Notes under the pieces: model-generated
Databases searched by the model: none
Seen by the model: the letters and a program-made list of their open reading frames with translations, nothing else
Told to the model about the DNA's origin: nothing
Translations under genes and position numbers: made by a program
From: Dendrocalamus latiflorus
Lineage: Eukaryota > Streptophyta > Magnoliopsida > Poales > Poaceae
Assembly: GCA_017311315.1 (NCBI GenBank)
Contig: CM029622.1
Location: 18,558,102-18,622,101 of the forward strand
Direction: 5' to 3'
DNA length: 64,000 nt
Part shown: one piece after another, positions 47,286 through 59,153 of the stretch
Layout: each line of letters starts with the position of its first letter
Numbering within the stretch: the first letter of the stretch is position 1

Positions 47286-47399
47286 TCGTCACGAACGCGT
47301 GGGATCAAACCGCGCTGAAAACGGAGCTCCGGAGGGGCCAAACCAGAAGAAATTACATTTGGGAGAGGGACCTTTTTGCAAACCCTAGATTTTCTAAGG

Positions 47400-47970
47400 A
47401 CTAAATTGTAAATCTGCCAAAATTTCCCCAACTCCTCAAGAGCCGCCGCCGCCTGGGAGACAAGAAGATCCCGGCACTTCTTCTCCCTTGGCCCATCCGT
47501 GCTTTTCCTCCCCCATCTTCAGCTCCGGCGCCGGCGAGGGCCGGACCAGACCTCGTCTGCGGCCACCACCGCCTTCTCCCTTCCGCTCCTCTTTCCGCCT
47601 CCCTGCTCACCGCGCCGCCACCATCTCCCCCTTCCTCACCGACCTCGCCTCCCTTCTCCACTAGCCACACCAACCGCGCACCTCGGCCGCCTTGCTCTAC
47701 CGCCGCTCCTCCTCCAGATCCGCCTCGGCGCCGCCGTCCTCATCTCCTCCCCTCCAGATCGGCGCGGCACCGAGACCGAGTCTTCTCCGACCACCGGCGA
47801 CACCACCGACGCTGGCAGCTCCTTCCCCAACTCCTCTACAACCTCTACACCGACGGCGACCTCTCCGACTTCTTCCTCTGCCTCGCCTGCCACCGACGGC
47901 CTCACCAGCTCCACCGAGTCCGGTGACCCCTCGGCCTCCCGTCTGCTTCACCCTCTTCCTCCTCAGTAGT
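47400..47970 (+). other. GC-rich, gene-leader-like cargo of the CACTA
   Basis: CT-rich then CCG-rich sequence (for example CTCCGGCGCCGGCGAGG) with frames open on both strands, up to 157 codons, but of low complexity (Pro/Ser/Thr or Gly/Glu/Val). Just upstream, GGAGGGGCC-A and TTTGCAAACCCTAG resemble a leader. It is likely a captured 5' part of a gene; the donor is not recognised. Confidence 0.4.
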
Positions 47971-48790
47971 CTAATTTCTTTCATTTGTTTCTTCAGCTCT
48001 TCATTGCTATTACTCTGTTAATTGACAATTACAATTGCACTGTGATGATGAATTGTGGAATGATTTATGAGAACTGTGATTGTGCATGTGCTCACTGAGA
48101 TGATGTATTGTGCTTGGTTAATTTGTCCAGAATTGCTCTAAGTTCCTGTAGTGTATAATCAATGCCTACAATTTGTCATCTGTGTTGATGTTGCGATCTT
48201 TGTGTTAGTTAATTTGATGTGAGTAGTTTGCGTTAGTAATTGTCATTAATGATCTATGTTTAGCTCTGTCAGTTGTTTTATGTGTTTAGATGTCAGTGTT
48301 AGTTGTGTCGGTATCTATCTATGCTTGTGTGTTGTCTAGCGCGATTTAGCGAGTCGGCGACCGTGATTGACCCTCTCCTTGCTTCTCGACCTCTCTCTTT
48401 TCGTCTATTTAGCGGTCGATCGGTAGTTAAGTCGTGCGTGCGTTCGTAGTTTTGTGTTTAGTGTTGCCCTGCCGTCGTCGTCTAGTAGGCCATCGACCGT
48501 TTTCTCCCTCGTTCTCTCTCGACTCCCCTAGTGCTTCTCGATTCCCTCTTTCTGTCTCGCGGTCGGTAGTTTGTGACAATAAACCAATGTCATAAACCTC
48601 TGTGACACTGAAAGCCGATGTCATAGATTTGTGACATGAAATATACTGATGTCACAGAATAAATTCGTGACGCGTGTTTTTTGACATTTGGATTTTCGTC
48701 AACTGTATGTCACAAATCTTGAATTGTGACATGAATTTCATATATTATGACAGAAATGAAATGTCAATAAATGACACATCTCTTGTAGTG

Positions 48791-50200
48791 ATAATCCTTT
48801 GGGAAAGTATCATTTGATCATTTTAGGTGATATGTATTGGAAACATTATATTAGGTCACCATTTTTGATCAAATGATCAATCAAATCATTGGAACAATGT
48901 TGAAGAGTCTTATATGTATCGGATCATCCTTTTGAATTGGATAGATGATAGGCAAGATCGTTGGCCTTAAGTAAGGCGTAATATGGACAAGAACCATGTA
49001 AGACAAAGTTGATGCAAGCACATTGTTGAGGTAAGGTGGTGTAAGTGGTGTGCTAAGTGACTGGGGCTGGTGCAAGTAAGGATAATCTGATGGGATCTAA
49101 ATGCATGAGATGACAAGTTATTGGGGATACAAGCTACGTGTTGAAGCGTGAGAGATACTTCGAGATGAAGAAATGGCTAAAGATCGGTAGGCATTTTGGT
49201 AAAGTGCCCAATACCAAAAAGTGATGAAGTGCAAAATCGCGACAGTGGCCTTAGTGGTATAGGTCAAGACACAGAGGAAGAGTCAAGTGGATTTAGGCTA
49301 TGGAGCTTCATGGTAAAGATCACTTTGAAAAATGTATATCCATTAGGTTGTAGATCTAAGGTGGTAGGTGTGAGCCACCATTATAAAAGGAGATGGGAGG
49401 TATTCCTCCATTTATCCATGCTTTGAGAGAAATAGTCTTGTGTAGGTCGTGAGAGAGAATGCTCATGTGTAAGTTGCTCTAGTCACTCTTGTCCTCCGTA
49501 GGGAGTTGTTTTAAACATTTCTCATCAAGTGACAATAAAATCCCATAATTTTTCCAAGTGCTCATGCACTTGTTCTATTATTGATTTCTTGATTTAGTTA
49601 TGTTTTTGCCTCTACTTCCTCTCTTCCTGACCTTGTTTGATGCCATGGTGTGTAAAAGATGGCTTAGGCTCTTGGAGCTCAGATCCCATCCCATCCTTAT
49701 AGGTGTGAGCCACCACTATAAAGTTGCTCAGTTTTTGGGGGTAAAATGGGTGAATATAGGGTTTCTTGTTCTAAGGGGTTCCGGTTTGGTTATTGCTGTT
49801 CTTAGACTTGCTAGAACATGCGAGAGTTGATCCAAGATCATCTTGACTATCTTTACCCATGAAAAAGCCCTAGGCTCAAGTTTGGTGTTTTGCTTGGTTT
49901 CAGTTCTTGATTAGGTTTGTTAGATCTACTAACCTTCTTCTATCAAGTTTCAATTTTGATTTCATTTTTGCATGCTATAATGGCAAAATAACATGTGTAC
50001 TTGATCCCAAATTGATCAAATATCAGAGTAGCAGGTTTGGTTTGAGTTCGTGATGTTTCGGTCCAATTAGATCATCCTTATTGTTTGGATCATCCTTTCC
50101 AATCGGATCATCCTTTTGACATTTTTCTGCAAGAATTGGCTTATTTTGCTCGGATTTTTTGGGGTGTTTTTATTGTGTGTGTTTAGGCTATGATCTTTAT
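48791..50200. other. repeat-like intergenic DNA
   Basis: GTGTGAGCCACCATTATAAA (49366) recurs with one change at 49705, and CGGATCATCCTTTTG occurs at 48919 and 50103. The TTATAAAAGGAG stretch could be a TATA box of a decayed LTR. No coding domain is seen. Confidence 0.35.
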
Positions 50201-51110
50201 AGTTTCCACATCACCATAAATCTCTCTTCTAGTTTCTCTCTCTATTCCTCCCCTACAACCTCTTTCTTCTCTCCCCGTAGCTTCAGCCACCGCCTCCTTC
50301 CTACCCCCATCTCCTCTTCTGCACATCTGGCATCGACAAGGCCACAGGTCACCAGCGATCGTCAGTGCTGGTAACACTGGGAACAAGCATAAAGACCTCT
50401 CTCCAGTGTGCCATTGCTACCATTCTTCTTTGGGAGCCACCGTTGCCATCCTTTCTAGGGCATTCGCCGCCGCTGCTCCTACTTCTTTGCATGTTGCATG
50501 CCACTGGCTTGGATAATTTCAAGCTCTTGGAGAGCCTCTATCACTGGATTGGGCCATGCTGGCCTAGATTTGTGCTCCCATCTCTGGTGGACGCTACGGG
50601 GCTTGCAATGCCACCCTCTCCATCTTCGTTGGTGAACTGCAGTGGCGACGCCAATAAGGAGGATGGCCACAATGGCACAGGGCACATTATGGGGGAGGGC
50701 AGCTGTGGCAGAAACCTAGGCAACTGTGCGCAGCTCAGACTCCAATGAAGGAAGGTAGTGGCACTGCTCATGCATGGGGATGGTGGTGGTGAATCTCCAC
50801 TAGAGCCTCTCGCTAGTGAAGAAGGGGGAGGTGGTGCTGACGAGGAGGAGGAGAAGCGGCGGGAGGAGGTTGGGTGGAGGCCTATGAGAGCCCCTTTATC
50901 TTTTTTAATTTATTTACTCATTTTACTGACTGGACTGCTTATGCCACATTGGCACCAACTTGGAGCAAACTGGCTTCAATTAGCCTCAGGGGGTAAAGTA
51001 AACGGTATTGATACTTAAGAGGGTCAAACATCCGGTTTGCAGTTGTATGTTGAAACTTGGACTTTTATGAGAGTTTAGGAGGTAAAATGGACTTATTCCT
51101 ACTTAATATA
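50201..51110. other. gene-like GC-richer patch followed by repeat DNA
   Basis: 50365-50748 holds a 127-codon frame with no domain, flanked by CT-rich leader-like sequence. 50880-51110 (GGGTCAAACATCCGGTTTGCAG and similar) looks like a common dispersed grass repeat. No gene is called. Confidence 0.3.
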
Positions 51111-51519
51111 AAAGGACTCAGACCCAGACATGCATCCATCTATTCATATGGTCTATTTGTATATAAAAAAGGACACATAAATTATACATGTATACATATG
51201 TGAGATGTGGGACTAATGGCATACTAATCCGAATTTGAAACCAATTTAGGAGTGTTAAATTCAAAAGTAACTCATGGCTAACAAGCTTATGATATTACAA
51301 CAAAGGGATTATCTACCCATGTGCACCAACTCCATCGATCTAAGGATATCAGAGCAAGTTCAATGGCTAGTCTCGTATATTCATCCGTACTCTTGGTTGT
51401 TGGCCCAGATGAAGAACATACTCAGTATGGCATATGTAGTAAACCATCTAGAGCACTTAACAGAAAAAGTAATCAAGACGATTTGCAACATTTTCCCCCC
51501 TAATCTTGATTCCATATGT

Positions 51520-51655
51520 TCCACGCATCATCACAACAAGGCCAGTTCATCATCACCGAGTGCTTCAGCTAGAAGCACTTTCTCCTCCTTCTTTAACTTG
51601 TGGTATTTCAACGCAAAGTGCCAATAATCATTACAATTATAGTACCTCACTTCTC
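51520..51655 (-). pseudogene. copia gag zinc-knuckle remnant
   Basis: The minus strand reads YNCNDYWHFALKYHKLKKEE and then KVLLAEALGDDELALL, matching the knuckle-to-protease linker of copia Gag. The first Cys, a Gly and the last Cys are changed (WHFALKY in place of GHFA-x-x-C). It is an isolated remnant of about 45 codons without neighbouring copia domains. Confidence 0.6.
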
Positions 51656-52758
51656 CTCCTTCTTTATCCATATTTTTTATTCATTACAAAAAAAAGACAA
51701 CTTCATTAGTGAAGCTGAGCTGTGCCAAACGAGGCCTAATATAGCTCCGTGTTTCCTTCTCCTAACATTAATTTCAGTTTAGTGCTACCAGTTGCAGATG
51801 GGGACGGATGTTTTCCCGGTTGTTGAGAGTTCAGGAAAATTACGAACGTTTCCTTTGACAGGGATGAGCTTGCTACATTACTTCATGTTCAAATCCGTTC
51901 TGACCAGGAATATACTTGCAATTTAAGTATGTTTTTGCGAGGACATCAACAAGTTAATTTGTTTTTGACAACTATGAGCTTTTTTGCAGGCGAAACGTCC
52001 TCTCAGAAAGCGTCACAAAGCTACACGTGTTCTGACCAAATCACTTTTGAGTTAGCTGGGAACCTACACGTTATCTGATGTGTGCTAGGGCTATACCTGC
52101 GCACGAAACACACCGTTGATTACTTCGTGATACGTTCGTATTTCTTTTTTTTTCCTTAACGGACTAGAGCTGGGACAATCGAATGAACACCCGGTGCTGT
52201 CAATAATGTTTAAGCCACTTGGAGTACGTGCAGCTAAGATCAACAGCTGTCAATGATAAGATTTAAGGTGGTGTCTAGAGAGTATTTAAGTATTTTTTGT
52301 GGTTTAGAGTACTTAGATATTTTGGAGAGAGTGCATACATGAGAGAAGAGGACTTAGAGTGTTTTTGTGGTTAGGAGTACTCACATTTTTTAGAGATGAT
52401 GCATACATGAGAGAAGAGGGATTTGAGTGTTTTTTATGTTCGGAGTACTTATATTTTTTTGAAGAGGTACATATATAGAATAAAAATCTGAGTGCTCCTA
52501 GTTAAAAAAAAATACTTAAATGTTGTTTAGCACTTAATTTAACCTGGGTAAAAACTTGTTAGTTTTAACCCTCCATGTATCTACCAGTAGTATTTGTCCA
52601 TTGGTTGGCATATTGCAAGATTGTATATATTGTCGTTGTATCAATTGATGACGTAAATATAATTACTGGATTCCGTATAGCCCCCGCATAGGAGCGTACT
52701 GTTTGCAGGATTCAACGACCGAGTAAGATTCATGTTGCATGATACACTATTGATGTAA

Positions 52759-53000
52759 GGGCTGTTCTTTTTTGGTTGTGGCTTATGGTTTTTGACTACG
52801 GTTTATAGTTTTTAGCTATTTGTGTGAGAGATTACAGAGTAACTGAAACTCATGTGCGATTTTTGCCGATATAAATGAAGTCCGTACAGTATGTACTACA
52901 ATTAACTAGTAGACCTTATTTTAAAAAGACACTCCATTTAAAAGTTAGTTACTATAGAAAAGCAAAAAGTTGAAGTGAAAAACTGAAAAAGAATAGAATC
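52759..53000. mobile_element. Tourist-like MITE, 242 bp, absent from copy A
   Basis: It inserted with a TAA duplication (52756-52758 and 53001-53003) at the site reading TTGATATAAAATTAA in copy A (about 12927). The ends GGGCTGTTCTTTTTT and GATTCTATTCTTTTT are imperfect inverted repeats, and the interior begins GTGGCTTATGGTTTTTG, so it belongs with the MITE at 14439-14664. Confidence 0.8.
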
Positions 53001-53235
53001 TAAAATTAATTTGGAAGAAAAAGTGACGTACCACCCCTTCGTACCGCGACCCAGGCGTACGGGTAACTATGCATGTAAGCGTAGGAAGTCCAGGGGCATT
53101 GATCCCGTCAGATACGGCAGTTGTCATCGGCCATTCACGACTCACCCAACCGCCGGCTGCCGTAGCCGGTAGGAGCTTGGCTAGCTGATAGGCGATGGCC
53201 GCATGGAAACACCGATTCTACGTGCAAAGTCAACT

Positions 53236-53255
53236 AGAGAGAGAGAGAGAGAGAG
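53236..53255. repeat. (AG)10 microsatellite, copy B only
   Basis: A 20-bp AG run lies in a stretch of about 100 bp present in B and missing from A near 13120. B-specific gain and A-specific loss are both possible. Confidence 0.85.
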
Positions 53256-53450
53256 CGCTCCAGCTCCTCTTGGTTCTATTTTGATGCCGGGGACCGCTAA
53301 CAACTACGCTGTTTTCTAGGACACCATCGACGGCGAGAGTGCGAAATTGACGCATGGCTCACATTGCAAATTTTCCACACGTCAAGTAGTTGCCTGCCGT
53401 TACGTCGTTTTCATACAGAGATACCCCTAAGTCACGTTGCTCGGTGCTTA

Positions 53451-53737
53451 GAGCATCTCCAAGAGATACTCTATATGGCTCTTAATATTTAAATTTTAGA
53501 GTTGAAGGGTAAGAAGTAGCTTCAACAGATTCCCAAATAGACTCCCAAAAATAGAACACACCCAAAAAATAGGCTCTCGCTCTCTACTTATAGAAAATGA
53601 TCTAGGCTCCCAATACTGTTTTTCTGGTTTAGGGTATCTGTTGGAGGGAATGATTATTTTGGGACCTTATATCATGGTTAGGATCTGTAAAAAGAGATTT
53701 AGGATGTGAATTTATTAGGCATCTCTTGAAAACGCTC
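53451..53737. mobile_element. Harbinger-like MITE, 287 bp, absent from copy A
   Basis: The ends GAGCATCTCCAAGAGAT and, inverted, GAGCGTTTTCAAGAGAT are flanked by TTA (53448-53450 and 53738-53740). Copy A has the intact site GGGCTTAGCAAGTT at about 13315. The terminus is related to that of the element at 36721-37654. Confidence 0.85.
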
Positions 53738-53977
53738 TTAGCAAGTTACCGTTCTATAATCCTAGATAATCGTAGTTTGGAATTAGAATATGCGTGGCAT
53801 GCTACTTGCTACCGTCTGCAAACATAGGTCTATGGTTGCAAGCTAGAATTTTGCATGTTCCACGTCAAATCATTCTGCACTCCTGCTATCCTTCTTCCAC
53901 TTGCCCATCACCCTAAGTTGTACATCGGGTATCATATCACATCATAGTAAACTAGATGTTAACATCAACATCAAATA

Positions 53978-54452
53978 CTAGCCTCATAGGTGCGGCGCCA
54001 CTCCGCGCCAGCCACCGTGTGTACCGAAGTAAAAGAGGCGATAATCCGTGAGGAGTTTGTAAAAAAAAAATTTAAAAAAATCGAGGGCACATATGTATTT
54101 TCGAAAAAGTTAAAAGTCTTTTTCGTAAAAACCCGAGGGCCTGTACGTAATAAACGAGAAAGTCAAAGGTCTTTTTCGTAAAAAACCGAGGGTCTGTACG
54201 TAATAAACGAGGACCCGTACGTAATTTAGAAAACACGGGGTGCTATCCTGCAAAGTGGAGGGGCTTAAAAAAACTGGTAGGGACCTTTTCGTGAGGAAAA
54301 AGGACCTTTACGTAATTTCGAGAAAATGCAGGGAAATCACCTCCCCTGACCGTACGAAAAACCGGCGGACACGCGCCGTGCGCAGGGAGGGCACGGGCCG
54401 ACGTGGAGGCCTCCTCCGGGCGGGGAATCCCCCGGGTATAATGGGGTTAGTA
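53978..54452 (-). mobile_element. small non-autonomous Helitron-like element, 475 bp
   Basis: On the minus strand the element ends ...CCTATGAGGCTAG followed by T. A GGCGC...GCGCC hairpin lies 12 bases upstream of CTAG, as at Helitron 3' ends. The 5' side follows A and begins TACTAACCCC, so the usual TC start is not exact. Copy A has the empty site CAAATATTCAG (about 13532) with no target duplication. The interior repeats GTACGTAATAAACGAG and CTTTTTCGTAAAAA. Confidence 0.7.
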
Positions 54453-55972
54453 TTCAGGGTATCAGGATTGTGCTTTTTATTGCTACGAAATCAAACAGTA
54501 GTAGTAGTGGGCTACTAAAGCCCCGTTTGGATCAAAGAAAATTCAAAGTAAAAGTGCAGGAATCAAGATTCCTAGGGATTGGAAGACTGTAGATGCGTTT
54601 CCATCAAAGAAATGGAGCCATAATATTCTTTTGTATTGGTAACCTTTTCTGTACGATTTGTAGGAAAAGAAACAAGAGGTGAGCTTGAAGAAAAATTTCC
54701 TATATGTTAGCTTCCTCGTCTCGGTGTCTGTGCTTGGCTTGTGAGTGTATGCTGTTGTCCCAAATTAATGTTACAAGAAGCGTAGGCGCAGCCTGACGCT
54801 GCGCTAATTACTATATGAATCAAAATAAAAGGGGCAATTATTTGCAAGGAGTTTTTTAAAAAAATCAGGATGTGTGTGTAATTTAGGAAAAGTAAAGTTT
54901 TTAATTAAAAAAAAGATGAGTTGCAAGGACTAATTCGTAACTAAATAAGGAGCTATATGTAATTTTGAAAATTGTGGGGTGCGATTCAATAAATAATATG
55001 TAATTTTGGTCAAGCTGGGGGGTTTTAAAGGAGGAAAGGTACACGGTGTTAAGAATTGCAAATGAGAATGTTATGTTTGGGTAAACATAAAATACTTGAG
55101 GTATATGTATTTTTTCTGTACAAAGCATGATACGTTTTAAAATACCGAAAAATCAAAGATTTTATGTATTTTATTTATATGTGCTAGGTCAGTGTATTTT
55201 GTAACTTATAGTGGGTAAATACTAATAGTTTTTGTGTTAGAAATCGGTATGGTTTTATTTTTGAGGAACATATAGTGTAGTATATTTGAATATGTATTAA
55301 TAAGCATAACAATAAATAGAATGATAGTTGACGTGTGCTTGAAAGTGGTAAGATCCTATATGGTATTAAACATTTTAGCATAGGGATTTGGTGATACTGT
55401 GATTGCTGACTACTTGTAAATGTGCGAAGAGCTATTATTTCTGATTGAAGGCAGCATAGTGATTGGATATTTGTACAATGTAAAGTTTCAAAAGTTGGGC
55501 GAAAGTAATTGTTGGGTATCATGTTTGTGTGCTCTATTTCTTATTTTAAGGAGCTGAACTGTTGCATGCAGCGCTGTGACCCGCTGTGTAATTATTGAGG
55601 CAGTTGCTGCGAGGATGATAATATGGGATGAGAAGAAGCTGGCGAACAGCGAAACAACAGAAGCAAAATAGCGCTGGTATGGTAGGATGATAAGGCAGTA
55701 ATGTTAAGACTGTAATTACTGTAGCTAGCAGGAAACGGGTTTCGGTAGCAAACCTATACAAAACCAAAATGTTGATTCATAGTTTCTTGCATCTAATTGC
55801 TAGAGCCTGGTGGTGGGCGCAGCGGTATCGTGAACACAGATGCATGGAATCTACTCCGATATTGGCGAGCGGTTGGTCTTGTGTGGCGCTGTTGTTGTTG
55901 CCATCCAGCAGTAGGAATACTGGGTGATTCTCCAGTAGCTGACATTTCACCTGCTTCGATCATATGAAAGCG

Positions 55973-56332
55973 CTAGAGATCCTGTGTGAGCTGCTGCACT
56001 TTCTGTTGAGCTATGTAAAGTTCATAGTGCAGATCTTCATTTTCATCTAGTGTTCTTGAATATAATTCCTCTTGGTAACTTATGTACTGGCATGCCACTC
56101 TAAGGCGTGGATCAGCGTGTTCTGTTGGTTCTTGGATAGGAAAATATATTCTCCGATGTGTTGTTTGGGGAATGACATCATATGGGGATCGGTTGAATTC
56201 CTCGTGATAATAATGGCGGAGATAGTGAACTGCTTTCCTCGCAGCGTCTTGTATGGCATCTTTCTCTTGGATTCTGTTGCCGTAGAAGCGTTGCCGTTCA
56301 TCTGGACGGATCGGCAATGGTTCTAAGGTCAC
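55973..56332 (-). CDS. hypothetical protein in the Helitron cargo, 119 codons
   Basis: The frame begins MTLEPLPIRPDERQRFYGNR, continues DAARKAVHYLRHYYHEEF and IPQTTHRRIYFP, and ends in a helical ELYIAQQKVQQLTQDL, a possible short coiled coil. Its balanced, unbiased composition and lack of stops against an AT-rich background suggest real past coding. It resembles uncharacterised ORFs often found in grass mobile elements, but I cannot name the family. It may be one exon of a captured gene; no splice partner is identified. No signal peptide or membrane segment is seen. Confidence 0.4.
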   Translation of the reverse strand: MTLEPLPIRPDERQRFYGNRIQEKDAIQDAARKAVHYLRHYYHEEFNRSPYDVIPQTTHRRIYFPIQEPTEHADPRLRVACQYISYQEELYSRTLDENEDLHYELYIAQQKVQQLTQDL

Positions 56333-57079
56333 CCATGGTTTCCATTCCTATCTTTGGTTGCCACACTATATACTTTTAGAAACTATTGTGGGATCATTCA
56401 CAAACTAACTATGAATACGAACAACCATAACAAAAAAGCGACAAATATAAGGAATGAACTGAAGCAAATAACAATCTATGAAAGCGACATAATATAAAAG
56501 AACCGATCATGGCACAAAAGGCACTAACCAGGACAATCAAAGGAGGATGAATCACATATCGTTTCGTAACCAAATAGCACCGCGAAGGAGCAGACCGGCC
56601 GACCAACAAGGATCCTACATCAGAAAAACATAGCATAATGTAAAACACGAAAGCAATACCAGACTAAGCCGAAATGTCAGTATAGCGGAATGCAACCAAG
56701 GATTCCTAGATAGCAACTCAAACAAGCACACCACCCGGCGAACAACAATCCTGCATCATGAAAGCACCAGCAGTAACCAGAATGATAAATCAATAACGAA
56801 AACAAGCGAACTAAATAACATAACAGAGTAAAAACGAACAGACAGAAGAAACTATACAAAGAAAGCACCAAACATACAGGCAGAAGAAAGTATACAAAGA
56901 AAACAACAAATATAAGAAGCGAAGCAAACAAACAAAATCCTATTCGGGCCCAAATCTGCCCTTCACAAAACATCGGTACGAAAGATACCCACCTCTAAAC
57001 ACCACAAATAAAAAGCACAAAAATAGCAAGGATCTAAAGAGTAAAATGCCGAAGCTAAAATGGAAAACAAAAGCCTTGG

Positions 57080-58360
57080 CTAAAATGGAAAACAAACTCG
57101 CTGGCGAAGCCCACGAGGAGAACAAGCATCCCGAAGCGCAGAAACGAAGCGGCTAGCGAAATGAACAGGGCCCTCGCACGCGTCAACCAAAACCAAACCA
57201 AGCAAAGAACAGACAAAAAATGAACATATCGCGACGACCGAAGACAAACCAAGCAAAGAACAAAACAAAAAAGAACATATCGGCAAGAACAAATAAGGAC
57301 TAACCAAAACGAACCAAAATGGAGGCGTATCTAAACGCAGATGAACCGAGAACCACAGGAGACAGCACACGAGGGGAACCCGAAACAATGAGATCTAGAG
57401 GCACAATAAACAAAGCAGCAACAAGAAAGCAAAAGACCCAGCCGCAACAGAAGGAATCCAAAAGGCGTAACACACGGACGCATCGCCGGCCCTAAAACGG
57501 GAACAAACTCCCTGGCGACGTCCACGAGGAGAAGAAGCATCCCGAAGCGCAGAGACGAAGCGTCGAGCACAATGCACAGCAGCGGGCGCACACGTCGCTC
57601 GAAGCGGCAGAAACGAAACCAAGCAAAGCACAAAACAAAGACGAACATATCGGCAAGAACAAGAAAGAACTAACCAAAGCGAACAAAAATGAAGGGCGCA
57701 TCCAAACGCAGATCAACCGAAAACCTCAGGAGACAGCCAAAAGCGCAACACACAGACGCATCGTCGCCCCTAAAACGGAAACAAACTCCCTGGAGAAGTC
57801 CAGGAGGAGAAGAAGCATCCTGAAGCGCAGAGACGAAGCGTCGAGCGCAATGCACAGCGGCGGGCGCACGCGTCGCCCCAAGCGGCAGAAATGAAACCAA
57901 ACAAAGAACACAACAAAGACGAACATATCGGCAAGAAACCGAGAACCATAGGAGACAGGCGCATCCAAATGCAGACCAACCGAGAACCACAGGAGACAGG
58001 ACACGAGGGGAAACTGAAACAACGAGATCTAGAAGTGCAGCAAACAAACCAAAACAAGAACGTACAACAGTGAGCCGGAACAAGCAAGCCAAAAGGCCGA
58101 ATACAGTCGCCTCCGAAGGTAGATCGATCGAGAAGGCCAGGAGGCAGCGCACGACCAGCAACCCAAACAACGAGATCTAGAGGCACAGCAAGCAAACCAG
58201 CAGGAAGAAAGCAAAAGAGCCAGCCGGAAAACAACGAACCCAAAAACACAAGGAACCCAAATGGCACAAGACACGGACGCATTGCCGATCCTAAAACGGG
58301 AACAAACTCCCTGGCGAAGTCCACGAGGACAAGAAGCATCCCGAAGCGCAGAGACGAACG
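57080..58360. repeat. long imperfect repeats in the Helitron 5' half
   Basis: A module containing CTCSCTGGCGAAGYCCACGA, GCATCCCGAAGCGCAGA and ACGAAGCG starts near 57086, 57505, 57781 and 58303 (spacing about 420, 275 and 520 bp). Between modules recur AACATATCGGCAAGAAC, GGAGACAG-ACACGAGGGG and AACGAGATCTAGA. Overlapping minus-strand frames of 78-227 codons simply follow the repeats. Confidence 0.75.
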
Positions 58361-58913
58361 TCGAGCGCAATGCACAGTGGCGGCCGCACGCGTCGCCCGA
58401 ATCGGCAGAAACGAAGCGCCAAACGCAATGCACAGCGGCGGGCGCGGGTGCACGCGTTGCCCGAAGCGGCAACCAGGCAGGCGAAACCACGCGGCCCCGC
58501 CCGGTCAAAGAGAGCGCGGCCGGTCAAGGGGCGCGCACGCACGCGTCAAGCGGAGAGGAGCCCACGCGTCGGCCAGAGAGCAAAAACGGCGACGTGGACA
58601 CAAGGAGAAGCCATGAATCCCCCCATCTCTAATATAGGTACGATTCATCTCTAAAAAGATGTGTTCTGTTAGTTTAAGCAAAGAGTCACTGTTCATTTCT
58701 ACGGTTTCTCTAAAATTCATGTATTTCAGTTCCTGTGCTCCAAACGCTTATTCCTATAAAATTTTTGTGTTTTTGATCTTTTATTTTACACATAAATTCC
58801 TTTCCAATTCCTATATATTTTTTCCATTCCTAAGTTTTTCATCTCTCAAACAGGCTCTTAGAGTTTTGGGGGAACAAGTGAAATAGTAGCTCTTGGTATC
58901 ATACTCCCACCGT

Positions 58914-59153
58914 TCTTTTTTTACATGACCTCCTAGAATCCGTGCTGTTAAAAGTTTGATCGTCAATTGATTTAACACTAGCTAGATTGGCTATACAAAA
59001 AAAATATATCATTAGATTTATTGTTAAAAATATTTTTATAATATTATAATTTTATTACTTTATCTTAGTGTAAAGTTATAAAAAGTAGCGGTCAAAGTCG
59101 CATTTGAAGACTGTAAAAAGTCAAAAACTTCAAGTAAAAAAGAATGGAGGGAG
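58914..59153. mobile_element. Stowaway-like MITE, 240 bp (copy B)
   Basis: Counterpart of 14135-14374, with CTCCCACCGTTC and CTCCCTCCATTC inverted ends and flanking TA. It has the same length as copy A, so no net indel since the duplication. Confidence 0.8.

Larger units (their letters stand above)
46359..48790. mobile_element. non-autonomous CACTA element, 2432 bp
   Basis: The termini CACTACAAGAGATGTGTCAT are perfect inverted repeats over 20 bp. The 3-bp target duplication ATA is at 46356-46358 and 48791-48793. Subterminal zones carry TGTCATA/TATGACA and GTGACA motifs (46370-46600 and 48560-48790), distinct from the motif sets of the other two CACTA elements. There is no transposase. The interior has a tandem duplication (46872-47285) and a GC-rich gene-like segment (47400-47970). 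Confidence 0.92.
54774..58643 (-). mobile_element. Helitron, 3870 bp, with gene-like cargo and internal repeats
   Basis: On the minus strand it begins TCGTACC directly after A. It ends with the perfect hairpin GCGCAGC-GTCAG-GCTGCGC, eight bases, then CTTCTTG directly before T. The terminal CTTG is one base from the canonical CTRR end. Copy A has the uninterrupted sequence AATGTCATTCATC (about 13868), against AATGTTA and TTCATC on the two sides here, so insertion was exactly between A and T without target duplication, as in the Helitron mechanism. No Rep/helicase is encoded, so it is non-autonomous. The 5' half is GC rich with long internal repeats; the 3' half is AT rich with one sensible ORF. 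Confidence 0.85.

Noticed and set aside
47499..47969. A 157-codon Pro/Ser/Thr-rich ORF as a gene
   Set aside because: Low complexity, an equally open opposite strand, and a position inside a non-autonomous CACTA. Described as cargo and not as a gene.
50365..50748. A 127-codon ORF as a gene
   Set aside because: No domain, no convincing splice context, an open frame on the other strand, and repeat DNA on either side.
57331..58632. Several long overlapping frames in the Helitron (up to 227 codons)
   Set aside because: They follow the internal repeats, occur in all frames on both strands, and show no family motif or consistent reading frame.
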